This document shows positions 22,632 to 32,487 of a DNA stretch of 64,000 bases, in pieces; position 1 is the stretch's first letter, and each line of letters opens with the position of its first letter. The DNA lies in NCBI GenBank assembly GCA_030323885.1, contig CM059186.1:153731064-153795063 (forward strand), in the 5' to 3' direction. Under the pieces are notes generated by a model. The model saw nothing but the letters and a program-made list of their open reading frames with translations. It made no database searches and was not told where the DNA came from. The DNA comes from Branchipolynoe longqiensis. Taxonomy: Eukaryota; Annelida; Polychaeta; Phyllodocida; Polynoidae. The position numbers were made by a program, and so were the translations under genes.

Positions 22632-23394
22632 CCTTCTATCCTGAGTAGGGGTGAACGACAACCCTGTTTAAATCCGCGCAAAAAGATAGCCTCGGTATGA
22701 ATTGACTGAACAAGTCGTGGATGTTGCTGGTTCCAATGTGCAGTGTTTATCTATATCGGTATAGAGTTGATGAACTAGTAGAGAACGCATTAAAAACCCC
22801 GAAGATGGCAGCCGTTGGATACTCTCGATTATACATGTACTGTCTATTAATGTACATGATTTAATCAAGTGTTCACTCGAAAAGGAGCAGGTTGTGATAC
22901 ATAAGTATTTAAACAATGCATTCAACATATTAGCTTGTACAATGATATCGTTATGTCCATAACCCAGCTTTCCGAGTCCGACACTTTTTCTAATGGGTTG
23001 TTTAACAGCCCTGTCACAGTGACAGGGCTGCCTGTCACAGTGACAGGGCTGCGGGAGTAACTCAACCCTACCGAACGTCCACCTGTCATGGCGCACATGA
23101 TTCTTATCAGTGTGTACGCTTTCATTTTGGTTTGGTTTGGCATTGTACTTGACACTTGCTATAATAATTGTTAAAACTGAATGAAATTGGATTCATTTAC
23201 ATCCTAAAGTACCTGTTCTGGTGTTTACCGGTAATATAGCCCCCAGCTATGTGAGCTGCCGCCATTTTCTTTCCCAGAATACCCTACACTAGTGTTCACA
23301 TGTGGAGGTTGCCGGCATTCACAGGATCGTGGGGAATGTGTTCTAGTTTACCAGACGTGGTAATGTGGGTGGTTCTTTGTGCACTGATCGCGCG
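22632..23394. other. Non-coding intron stretch with a palindromic tandem
   Basis: At 23017-23052 a palindrome GCCCTGTCACAGTGACAGGGC is repeated in tandem. 23260-23285 holds GCCGCCATTTTC (YY1-type). No gene is seen. Confidence 0.45.
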
Positions 23395-23690
23395 CGATTG
23401 TTAGTGTGGTCATGGACTTTTTTTCGGGTCAGCTCTAAATCGTGTGGTAGGTCGGTGGTTCGATTCCCCATGCCCCCACCTCTGCCAATTTGGATTTCCA
23501 CCGCTGTGGATAACTTACAGCGTCATCAAAGGCCAGTTGCTCTGTCTATGTGGTGTGTGAGGTAAAAAAAATCCCTTGGGTCAGTAAAAGTGTAGGCTCG
23601 GGCTTTCTATCGCCAAACTGTCTAATGGTGAAAACAAGTCTTTTCAGACTTATCCATGATAGGCAGTATAAATCTTCAAGAAAAAAAAAT
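23395..23690 (+). repeat. SINE family C, head truncated
   Basis: Contains the family B box (GGTGGTTCGATTCCCC), CCAATTTGGATTTCCACCGC, GCGTCATCAAAGGCCAGTTG and the end CTTATCCATGATAGGCAGTA, then A-rich tail. Compare the reverse copies at 37640, 47885 and 49880. Confidence 0.75.
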
Positions 23691-23783
23691 AAAAAAAAAA
23701 AGAATAAGCAAGGGTTCTTTATTTTAAACATACATACAGGAAATGCACTCGCACTACAATATATGATATACATATATATATAT

Positions 23784-23831
23784 ATTTTACCTCGGTATAC
23801 AGCCTCAGGCTAGCCTCAGGCTAGGGAGAGG
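23784..23831 (+). repeat. Left inverted terminal repeat of the DIRS element
   Basis: 48 bp, beginning ATTTTACCTCGGTATACAGC and including a doubled CCTCAGGCTAG. It is the exact reverse complement of 28832-28879. Confidence 0.9.
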
Positions 23832-23928
23832 GAAGCACATCCGGTCCAGCAATTAGCATAAATAACTCACGACCGGAGGACGCTCGTGAGTTGCTCCAGT
23901 TGGATTTATCTACAACAAGCTAATAACT

Positions 23929-24503
23929 GTAAGTAATCATGATTATTTTGGTTGAGCTTGTTTATGATGCAATATAGCATCTAGATTGGAAAGTTCAGAA
24001 CTTTCGTACGTCCAGTTTGGACAAGATTAGCATTTTAAATGTTGAATCGGATTGAACAAAGGATTCCTTTGTCTTGGTTCCGTGGTTGGATCAACCCGCT
24101 TTGAACGGGTAGAGATGTTGGCACGGTCACATCTCCTGTGGAGATTCCTTCGGACCCTAATAGAGGGTGTTGTTGGGGATGATCCTGGGTTTCTTTTATA
24201 GATTCCCCTTTTGATAAGGCGTTTCTCCGAGTTTCGTAGCATTTTCTCTCACTTGCTGGCGCTGAAGCCACGGGTGGGAGAAGTGTACGCGACAGAGAGA
24301 TGGGAGGTTCTAGAAGCCTACCCCACGTATGGTTGGTTTCGATACCCAACACCTACGATAAACTTAGCTTATCACGCCTGTATTGAGAACAGTGTAAATA
24401 CGTTACTCATTACCAATAAGATCCTCAACCCAGGTATACCTGGCGTCACTTCGGTGTTCTGTTGAGTCGATTCCGGTTAATAAGTTTCCTTTTTTGGTTA
24501 CAG
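23929..24503 (+). other. Possible 5' leader intron of the DIRS element
   Basis: A donor-like CTG|GTAAGT-type site (GTAAGT at 23929) and a strong acceptor (TTCCTTTTTTTGGTTACAG ending 24503) bracket 575 bp. The gag-like ATG is 8 bp after the acceptor. Inference only. Confidence 0.25.
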
Positions 24504-24510
24504 ACTACCG

Positions 24511-25834
24511 ATGGCTACAAAGCGAAACAAACCGCCGCCCGCTGCTGCGGAGGGACGCGTGCCTACCGGCTACGATACGTCACCAGATCGGCCAGCTCCC
24601 CCGTCACCACAGCCGGGGGCCAACTTGCTCTCAGATAGAGAGAGTGACGAGGGTGTCGTTTACCCGTGAGACCTTACACAGCAGGTCAATAGGCTGGTGG
24701 AGCAGAAGATGAGAGAACTCCACAGTAAGGACACAGTCCACCAGTTCCCGCCAATCGATTCAGACTGGCAGGATGTCTCAGATTTAGAGGAGACGGATTC
24801 GGCCATTGAGGCCCCGCGCCCTAAGATAAGGAAGCGCAAGCGCCCAGTTAGTTCATCCGGTGATGAATTCACCAAAGCCACTAAGGGCAAGAAGGTCAAG
24901 AAAACTAAGAAGAAGAGCAAAAAGAAGAAGAAAGATTCATCTTCGGACTCTTCATCCGACTCGTCATCGACTGAGTCGGACTCTGACACTGAAAGAGCTG
25001 GCATTTACGCCAAAATTGGCAGTAAAATACGTAAGAGGTGCCCGCTCCAGAAGGCCAAGAAAGTAAAAACGACTACCATGATGCGTGAAACGATAAAAGG
25101 GCATTTCAACACCTTCAAGCCGGCGGAAGTGATTAATAAGATCACCGAACAGATTTCCGGGATTAAAGGGATCCCGGACAGTGTAATTAAGGAAATGGAC
25201 GCAGGTATTCACTTGAACGAGAAGAAAAAGCGGTTTGAGGCGGCACTGTTCACAGTCCATAAAGTGGTGTTAGGGGTCCTCGCTACGGTCGTCCCAATAG
25301 CCAACCGAATGCAAACCGAGAATAAATTCTCGTCACTGGCCAGAGGCATGGATAAGGGCATGGCCCTCCTCACAGCTGCCAGTAACTTTTTGAGCTACCG
25401 CCGATATGAAAATGTCTTCAAGGCAGTGACCACGCAAGCCGGTAAGGAAGTAGCCAGATCAAAGAAGGTCATGGACAACGACGGCAAAGAGTACACTCTC
25501 TTTTTGCCGCCCAAGCCCATTAAGGGTAAACCCTTGGATAAGGGGAAGATGTTTGGTGGTCAACTCCCCTACCTCTTTCAAAGAAGTCGAGGCGGAGACG
25601 AAAAGTGGCCGCAACCTCGAACCAATCAGGAAGACAGACACCTCCCGGTATCGTCGGCCACGAGGGGATTTTCGTCCCCGGCGAGGAGGCAGAGCTGGCA
25701 GATACGGCCCCTCCTACGGCTATCAGCCGCGAGGCAGGGGTCGGGGAGACAGGCAAGGATGGAACGACGGCAACCGCCCGTTCCGGAAGGAGTTTGCCCC
25801 GAAACAACCCTTCCCATGCCCAGGCAGCAAATAA
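24511..25834 (+). pseudogene. DIRS gag-like protein (broken)
   Basis: A basic, low-complexity structural protein. The start ATG at 24511 (ACCGATGG context) opens a Pro/Ala-rich N-terminus. TGA at 24667-24669 interrupts codon 53, after which the same frame continues: KKKSKKKKKDSSSDSSSDSS (Lys/Ser block), then a predicted helical core (HFNTFKPAEVINKITEQISG ... ANRMQTENKFSSLARGMDKG). Near 25550 the likely true frame shifts by one and continues as an Arg/Gly-rich tail (RYRRPRGDFRPRRGGRAGRY ...), ending at TAA 25832-25834. RG-rich tails are common in nucleic-acid-binding gag proteins. No zinc knuckle is seen. Confidence 0.7.
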
Positions 25835-25894
25835 ATATTGCTACACAAACAACGCTAACAGACATGGTGGCTGAATCTACACAAACAGATGTAA

Positions 25895-27706
25895 GATTTT
25901 TGTGCTGGAAACATATTTTACTGTGTCTCTTCTTGGTGCGAAATTACTAGTGATGTAAACATTTTAGACATAGTTACCGGTGTTAAAATTCCATTTATTG
26001 AAATCCCAGTGCAACAACGAGTACCTTTCCCGTATAGATTTAATGTTGTCGAAAAACAAGCGTTATCTGAACAAGTTACACTTATTCTCGCTAAAGGCAT
26101 TATTGAGGTGACTCACACTCCAGGGGAATTTATCTCTAATATTTTTTCCAGGCCTAAGCCTAATGGAGATATCCGAATGATTTTAGATTTAACCAAATTA
26201 AATGAACTCGTAGAATATCAACATTTTAAAATGTTTTCTCTTGATACTGCCACAGATTTGGTGACACCTGACGCTTGGATGGCCAGCGTAGATTTGCAAG
26301 ATGCGTATTATACTGTTCCGATTTTTGAAAAACACCGGAAATTCTTAAGATTTATTTGGAATGATACACTTTTCCAATTTACGTGTATGCCAAATGGCTT
26401 AGCGTGTGCTCCACGCCTGTTTACAAAATTATTAAAGCCGGTTTTCTCGGTTATGGCAAAGAAGGGTCATGTTATGTTCCCTTATATTGACGATTCTTTC
26501 ATTGTATCACAATCGGTTGATGACTGTCAACACGCTGTTAATGACCTATGTTCCCTTTTGACAAAGCTAGGATTTTATTTAAATCATAAGAAGTCGGTTT
26601 TTGTCCCCACTACTGAACTTAAATGTTTAGGTTTCATTATTAATACACGGCTTATGACTGTTTCACTTCCTGATAACAAACTGACTAAGTTTCACGATAC
26701 GGCGACCCATTTAATCGCCTTAAGTAGGCCAAAGATAAGGCAGGTCGCGGTGCTAGTCGGCATTCTGATAGCATATGCCCCTGCTATTCTATATGGTAAA
26801 GCCCACATAAAATCTTTGGAGATAGATAAGAATTTGGGGTTGGCTCGCATGAAGGGGAATTTTGAAAGGAAAATGTTTATTTCAGAAGATGGACTGAATG
26901 ACATTAATTGGTGGTTCGATAACATTCATAATTCTCCAAACCCTATACGTATGAATGAACCCAACACAGTTGTTACTACAGATGCCTCTTTAGAGGGTTG
27001 GGGGGCGCATTGTGATTCATTGGCAACAGGCGGACGCTGGTTGCAGGAAGAAAGTTCAGACCATATTAATGTATTGGAACTACGAGCCATATATTTAGGC
27101 CTTGCTAGCCTGGTTAAGGTACCACGTAGGCACGTTCGTATTTTGACGGACAATACAACTGCAATGGCATATGTACGAAACATGGGAGGGACAAAGTCCA
27201 GACCATGCAATGAAATGGCAAGAAAAATTTGGGATTGGGCCCAACGAAATGATGTTTGGTTAACTGTGGCATATATTCCTGGCACACAAAATACCTTAGC
27301 GGATCATAAAAGCAGAAACTTTTACAACCATTTACAATGGTCCCTTAACCCAGACATTTTCAGCACAGTATGTCAGAAGTGGGGACAACCTGAAGTTGAC
27401 TTATTTGCATCACGTAATAATTGTAAAATTGACAAATATGTGTCTTGGCATCCAGAGCCAGATGCCTGGCAAGTGGATGCTTTTTCTCTAACATGGGGGA
27501 ATACATTTTATTATATTTTCCCTCCATTCAGTTTGATCAGCTGAGTAACCCGAAAGATAAAGATGGACAAAGCACACGCAATATTAATCGTTCCCAACTG
27601 GGACACGCAACCTTGGCTTCCGGGCATAGTGGCAGCCGCCACAGATTGCCTCCAATTCCGAAGATCACCAGGCAATCTGACACACCAAGGCCCCCTAAAA
27701 CAATGA
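25895..27706 (+). pseudogene. DIRS reverse transcriptase - RNase H - methyltransferase-like protein (one internal stop)
   Basis: The frame opens after TAA at 25892. Motifs in order: EITSDVNILDIVTGVKIPF (typical DIRS RT start), PNGDIRMILDLTKLN, VDLQDAYYTVPI, CMPNGLACAPRLFTKLLKPV, FPYIDDSF (YIDD box at about 26480-26495) and LGFIINT. RNase H follows (TTDASLEGWGAH near 26975, INVLELRAIYLGL, LTDNTTAMAYV, NTLADHKSR). Then comes the Dam-methyltransferase-like region of DIRS elements (EVDLFASRNN, YVSWHPEPDAW, DAFSLTW, FPPFSLI). A TGA at 27542-27544 interrupts that last domain. In the same frame the homology resumes (ILIVPNWDTQPWLP) and ends at TGA 27704-27706. The RT and RNase H are intact. Confidence 0.85.
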
Positions 27707-28707
27707 GGGGATGTGTCCACGACACAACTACTGGCATTCCTTTTTTGAATAAATATTTAGAGCAATTTGGTTTAGACAAAATTACACAACAAAGACTTGT
27801 CGCAGATGCTTGGCATAAAGGTACTGTTAAAATGTATACTACATTTTTTTTAAAGTGGGGCGTTCATTGTTTAATTAAGAAAGTCAAACCCACGAATCCC
27901 ACCATTTCACAAGTTGGTAGATTTCTCCGCACGTTAGAAGACGAAGGGTTAGGGTTTGGAGCTATTAATGCTGCTCGGTGTGCTTTATCCGTTATCCTTC
28001 CTTGGATAAATAATGATACGGTTGGGAAACACCATGTTATTCATTGGATTGTGAGATCGATTTATCAAAGGAATCCCCCCAAACCGAGATACAGTCGGTT
28101 TTGGGATGTATCAGTTGTGTTTGATTTGTTTAAACAATGGCCTCATAATAGGCTGCTAGATCTCAAGCAGTTAGGGTTTAAAGTAGCGTTGCTTTTGTTA
28201 TTAGTAACGGGGCACAGGGGACAGACTATTGTAGCCCTATCACTAGATGGTCTAGAAATTGATAAGAAAGAGGCCACATTTGATTTGTCACAACTGTTGA
28301 AATCTAATAGACTAGGAGACCCATTGTCTACAATTAGTGTTACTAGTTTCAATGAAAACCCAAAACTTTGTGTAGTGTCAGCCATTAGGGCTTATATATC
28401 CAAGACCAAGGACTTGAGAACTTCAAGACAGTTATTAGTTAGCTTTATTAAGCCACACAAGGGCATTTCGCGAGATACGCTTGCTCGATGGATAATTACG
28501 ATGTTAAAATTGGCAGGCATAGATACGGACAAATATGCCTCTCACTCAACAAGAGGTGCTATGGTTTCTAAAGCGCGACTGCTGGGCATTTCCGTCAAGC
28601 GGATCCTAGCCCACGCAGGATAGAAAACAGCACGATCGTTTGCAACACACTATAACAAACGATTGGAGAAGTCGAGCACACTGGCCCGACAGCTGCTGAA
28701 AGACTAG
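27703..28707 (+). pseudogene. DIRS tyrosine recombinase with a stop just before the catalytic Tyr
   Basis: The enzyme that integrates the circular DNA intermediate. The ATG at 27703 overlaps the stop of the upstream frame (ATGA). An N-terminal helical domain (ITQQRLVADAWHKGTVKMYT ...) is followed by a catalytic domain. Arg172 lies in TGHRGQT; His281 and Arg284 lie in SHSTRGA; the expected nucleophile Tyr317 is in ATHYNKRL (28651-28653). TAG at 28621-28623 replaces the usual Trp codon after LAHAG, ten codons before that Tyr, so the product would lack the nucleophile. The frame then stays open to TAG 28705-28707. Confidence 0.85.
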
Positions 28708-28831
28708 ATCGGCAAGAGGTGAGAATACACTTTGTTTTCGCCAAAAATTATTTTGCTGATTGATGATAATATATGTTAACAATTGTTATTGATATGTAAC
28801 ATGAGATACAGGATAAATGAGATTACGTAAA

Positions 28832-28879
28832 CCTCTCCCTAGCCTGAGGCTAGCCTGAGGCTGTATACCGAGGTAAAAT
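28832..28879 (+). repeat. Right inverted terminal repeat of the DIRS element
   Basis: Exact reverse complement of 23784-23831, ending GTATACCGAGGTAAAAT. Confidence 0.9.
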
Positions 28880-29222
28880 AGATTAGTTAGACGAATCTTA
28901 CCTGGGTATAGATGATGGATAACTGTTGTTTTACCGAGGTATAAGCCTCAGATAGACGTGGGCTAGGGCCCGCCCACCGCACCCTTCCACGTCTATTAGT
29001 TGGCTTATGCCAAGTAAACTTCACAGTTTTAAATACCATTGTCATTTATTATTATTATTATTTTAGATTGTTATTAGCTCATTTATCCTGAATAAGTAGG
29101 TAAAGATTGCTGGACCGGATGTGCTTCCCTCTCCCTAGCCCACGTCTATCCGAGGCTTATACCTCGGAAAAACAACAGTTATCCATCCATCTATACCAAG
29201 GTAAGATTCGGTCTAACTAATT
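28880..29222. mobile_element. Small fold-back element related to the DIRS ends
   Basis: Inverted repeats of about 90 bp (28880-28968 and 29134-29222) contain GATGGATAACTGTTGTTTTA and a variant of the DIRS terminus (CCGAGGTATAAGCCTCAGAT). 29106-29138 also matches the reverse complement of the DIRS left end beyond the ITR (GGACCGGATGTGCTTCCC). It abuts the DIRS right ITR. Likely a deleted, non-autonomous relative. Confidence 0.65.
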
Positions 29223-29249
29223 AATATAATATTATATATATAATATATG

Positions 29250-29425
29250 TCATGGGGGTGATGAAAATGGGAAATATTGCACCTAGAGCGGGACTCGAAC
29301 CCAGATCTCTTTGCACTCCGGTCCATTTTGCTAACCATTACACCACGCTATCCACGCTGATATCAATACCACTCCCCACGCCTCCTGGCTATGTGGTTAA
29401 TTGCCTGAGTGGTCAGTGCAGACCC
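29250..29425 (-). repeat. SINE family A copy
   Basis: Minus strand; tRNA-like core with an AAATGGACCGGAGTGC anticodon-arm region and B box GGGTTCGAGTCCC, then the CATCACCCCCATGACA end. Confidence 0.75.
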
Positions 29426-29574
29426 ACTTTTTTTAAAAACACTGTCCCCTGGAATTGTAAGTCTTATAATGCTTACAATTACATACATACAGGCAATGCA
29501 ACACACTTACATACACAGGGTAGGTTCAACAACCACACAGCATGCAGCTTGTATAGCATCATGGTCACGGCAAC

Positions 29575-29640
29575 CAGTGTCGTGGGGGTGATGAAAATGG
29601 GAAATATTGCGTCTAGAGTGGGACTCGAACCCACATCTCT
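29575..29640 (-). repeat. SINE family A fragment
   Basis: The 3' part of a second SINE A (GGGTTCGAGTCCCACTCTAG on minus). It is broken off by a third copy of the DIRS-related terminal repeat. Confidence 0.7.
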
Positions 29641-29706
29641 ATCCGAGGCTTATACCTCGGTAAAACAACAGTTATCCATCATCTATACCCAGGTAAGATT
29701 CGTCTA
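29636..29706. repeat. Solo right end of the DIRS-related fold-back repeat
   Basis: ATCCGAGGCTTATACCTCGG then AACAACAGTTATCC, matching the reverse complement of 28880-28960 almost perfectly. Confidence 0.75.
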
Positions 29707-30160
29707 ACTAATCTATATATATATATATATATATATATGTTGCCTTCAGGCAGACTACATATATATATATAACCAACAGTTCTTTATGTGAAATAATCAG
29801 ACTACAATATAAATTATAATGTATACAATATAAATTATAATGTATATAATCAACAGTTCTTTACGTTAAATAATCACCCTGCACGATATAATATATAACC
29901 AACAATTCTTTATTTTAAATAATCACACCTGACACCATGTGAAAACAAAACGTCTTAACACGTTGACTGGTGTGCAGTGAGTGAGTCTTTATTAAGGTTC
30001 AATGCACAACTCCGGGTGGCCACGTGACCTGTGACGTAGTAATTGTCGTCTGCTCGCGCTCGGCTACCTAGATATGCGTATATGTTACATGCAGCTGTCC
30101 ACTTGTCTCACCTCCCGCTGTTGACAGCCCCTGTTGACAGTTGTGTTGTTGTTACTTCAG
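29707..30160. other. Intron stretch up to the alpha-1 exon
   Basis: A short (TA)n run is followed by three loose copies of a unit around AACCAACARTTCTTTA with AATAATCA. The last 200 bp are unassigned and lead into the splice acceptor at 30160. Confidence 0.5.
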
Positions 30161-30245
30161 AAATTGGACCTCAGTGCTGACGTGGCAGGGGCTACCTTCA
30201 TGGCAGCGGGCAGCTCAGCCCCCGAGCTTTTCACTTCCTTCATAG
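30161..30245 (+). CDS. SLC24: SLC24/NCKX exchanger, alpha-1 repeat exon
   Basis: Exon encoding [19 protein letters not shown] followed by [10 protein letters not shown], the hallmark alpha-1 repeat of NCKX exchangers. The Glu in APELF corresponds to the family's ion-coordinating acidic residue, and the block forms the start of the ion pathway in the membrane. It is flanked by the acceptor TTACTTCAG and the donor GTGAGC. It enters in phase 0, matching the preceding exon, and exits in phase 1 within a Gly codon. The 85-bp length and both phases fit neighbouring exons exactly, which argues strongly for a live gene. About 200 bp downstream the intron turns into a SINE and then an AT microsatellite. 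Confidence 0.95.
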
Positions 30246-30284
30246 GTGAGCGGCTCACTATTCTATGGAACACCTGTTGTGTCA

Positions 30285-30455
30285 TACCAGATGGGATGAC
30301 TGAATGAGTTGAGTGTCCGTCTCCCACTTTGGAAGTTTGTGGGATTTGATGATCGAGTCAAACCAATGACTTAAATTTTTTAACTTGTCGCTTCCTTAGC
30401 CAGGTGCTTGGGATTATTAGGATACGGCAAGGACAGGTTGGCTCAGTGTATAATA
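30285..30455 (+). repeat. SINE family B, 5' half
   Basis: tRNA-like head and ACTTGTCGCTTCCTTAGCCA region. The 3' half is replaced by the AT microsatellite that begins at the GGCTCAGTGT site. Confidence 0.75.
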
Positions 30456-30705
30456 TATATAATATCTATATAATATCTAAAATATCTAAAATATCTATAA
30501 TATCTATAATATATATAATATATATAATATATATAATATATATAATATATATAATATATATAATATATGTAATATATAAGTTATGTAATACATACAATAT
30601 ATATAATATATATAATATATATTTAATATATATAAAATATATATAATATATATAATGTATATAATATATATAATACATATAATATATCATATATACAAAT
30701 ATATA

Positions 30706-30737
<32 letters not shown>

Positions 30738-30985
30738 ATATATATAATATATATAATATATATAATATATATAATATATATAATATATATAATACATATA
30801 ATATACAATATATAATAATACATTTTATATATTGTATATATTATATAACCATGCACCATGCACAGCATATATATATTATATATAATATATATAACAGATA
30901 TAATACTTCTAGTATCTATTATATCTATAATATATATATAATATATAATAGGTATAATATACATTATATATAATATACATATTAT
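30448..30985. repeat. (TATAATA)n AT microsatellite
   Basis: About 540 bp of ATATATAATATATATA words with rare interruptions (a G/C-bearing ACCATGCACCATGCACAGC island at 30849). Confidence 0.9.
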
Positions 30986-31140
30986 GTTATCATACCCAGT
31001 ACGTATAATATGCTATATATATTAGATATAGAAAACTGCATACATTATGTAAATAAGCACACCATGTTGAACCCCTTGTCCCAATATGTTGAGTGGGATT
31101 GTGTCCTAGATGTAAGGGGGCCCATTCTCTCTCTCAACAG

Positions 31141-31244
31141 GTGTATTCATCACAAAGGGCGACGTGGGCGTGGGCACCATTGTGGGCTCGGCCGTGTTCA
31201 ACATTCTCTTCGTTGTCGGCATCTGCGGCGTATTAGTCAGCCAG
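31141..31244 (+). CDS. SLC24: SLC24/NCKX exchanger, second half of alpha-1 region
   Basis: Exon following a polypyrimidine acceptor (CTCTCTCTCAACAG) and ending at the donor GTAAGT. It completes the Gly codon split by the previous intron and reads GVFITKGDVGVGTIVGSAVF then NILFVVGICGVLVSQ. The GVGTIVGSAVFNIL block is almost invariant in NCKX proteins and supplies the second and third membrane segments of the alpha-1 half. The exon exits in phase 0. The next exon lies 28 kb away, so this intron holds most of the repeats in the window. Confidence 0.95.
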
Positions 31245-31249
31245 GTAAG

Positions 31250-31770
31250 TGCTGAGCCGCTGTCAGCCCAAGTTCTCAGGCCACGTGATGCGCTGTTTTC
31301 AACCCGATGTTAATGTGCACTCAAGATCGCCACGTATGTACGACTACCGGTGGCCAAACAACGCACAAATCGGCCGATATATCTATTTTTTTTGTTGGTG
31401 GTAAAACAGTTTATTCATGAGAACATACATTTTTTCAGCGCCGAGGCAATGGTCTATCGGCCGTTTGCATTACATTGTAAATAGGCAGTTTAGCGGTTAC
31501 TTAGGTAGGAGATATTAGTAGATTATGAAGGAGGTACTTATATATATATATATATATATAGAAGGGGTATATATATATGCTGTATACGAATTATACGAGT
31601 ATAATAACCCGGAATTCTATACTCGCTCCTCACACCCACCCTGGTTGAGCCTCTGGCTACTCATCTACTGCTCAAACCTACTCACCTCAGCTCGGACGGT
31701 GGCGCCACCGCTCGTCTTGCTCATTATCCTAACTCGCTTACCGCCGAAAATGTTCTATATATAAAACTCC
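31250..31770. other. Intron sequence, mostly unassigned
   Basis: 31420-31500 resembles the TTTATTCATRWGAA ... GTCAGCGCCG-type repeat also seen near 37660, 46110 and 55500. A short (TA)n run lies at 31540. No other feature is seen. Confidence 0.45.
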
Positions 31771-31970
31771 CTCGAGTCAAGGAAATGACTTACTAGGATA
31801 GGTTAGGGTATATATAGAGTGGCTTGCTCAGTATCAAGATAATGTGACTGAGTAGAGTAGCGGGGTTATTGTTGCTAGCAATCCGCGTCCTCATCACTAT
31901 CTGTATCACTCGTCGGTGCTCGTCCCGATATGACCTTAGAACTTGTTGAGGACATAAAATCCTACCAAAC
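31770..31970 (+). repeat. SINE family B, decayed copy
   Basis: Shares CTCGAGTCAAGGAAATGACT, CAGTATCAAGATAATGTGAC and CCCGATATGACCTTAGAA with the family. Confidence 0.55.
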
Positions 31971-32487
31971 AGGGCAAACATCAAACCTATGCCAATGACC
32001 ATGACTGACAAAGTAAGGGGATTATTTATCGTTAGTAGTCTAGATAGTGCAATGATTAGAATGTTAGCCTCAGAACAAATCGGAGAGAGGGTGTTCGAAA
32101 ACTGCTCTAGGCATAATATTTCCAATTTCCCTACACGCAAGGCACTTCACTAAATCATATATATATTTTGTTTGTGGGGGTGCGGGAGGTGTTTGTGGGG
32201 GGCGTAAATAGTGGGTAAATATTGCATTAGTAAAAAGCACTTTTCATTCAACTGACATGTTTCCACATTGATTGATGATGCCCACATCTCTACTCATCCA
32301 TGCAGGCCTCCTTATAAGAAACTGTCAACAGCCTAGGGATGCACTTACGTTGCCAGGGGCAACGAGTCATACACGACGGGTTCATTAGCCGCACTGTTGC
32401 GCAACATGCACATCAATACTGGTCACATGACCAATGTCATGCGAGGCTAATATGATAGCTGTCATCATGGCTACAATTGGGGCTTAA
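31971..32487. other. No recognised feature
   Basis: About 515 bp of intron. No gene or assigned repeat is seen. Confidence 0.5.

Larger units (their letters stand above)
23784..28879 (+). mobile_element. DIRS-type tyrosine-recombinase retrotransposon (degenerate)
   Basis: A 5.1-kb element inside an SLC24 intron, in the same orientation as the gene. It has 48-bp identical inverted terminal repeats and, in order, a gag-like frame, a reverse transcriptase-RNase H followed by a Dam-methyltransferase-like domain, and a tyrosine recombinase. RT-RH-MT-YR with inverted ends is the DIRS layout: such elements integrate by recombination rather than with a DDE integrase, so no target duplication is expected. 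There are at least three nonsense codons and one frameshift, so this copy is dead. Terminal repeats are still identical, which suggests it is not very old or that they are kept by conversion. Confidence 0.88.

Noticed and set aside
24035..24352. Minus-strand frames in the DIRS leader
   Set aside because: No homology, and antisense to the element's leader.
23784..28879. Classifying the element as Ty3/Gypsy or a retrovirus
   Set aside because: No aspartic protease, DDE integrase or LTRs; instead there is a tyrosine recombinase, a methyltransferase-like domain and inverted repeats.
30404..30964. Ile/Tyr-rich frames
   Set aside because: Translation of an AT microsatellite.
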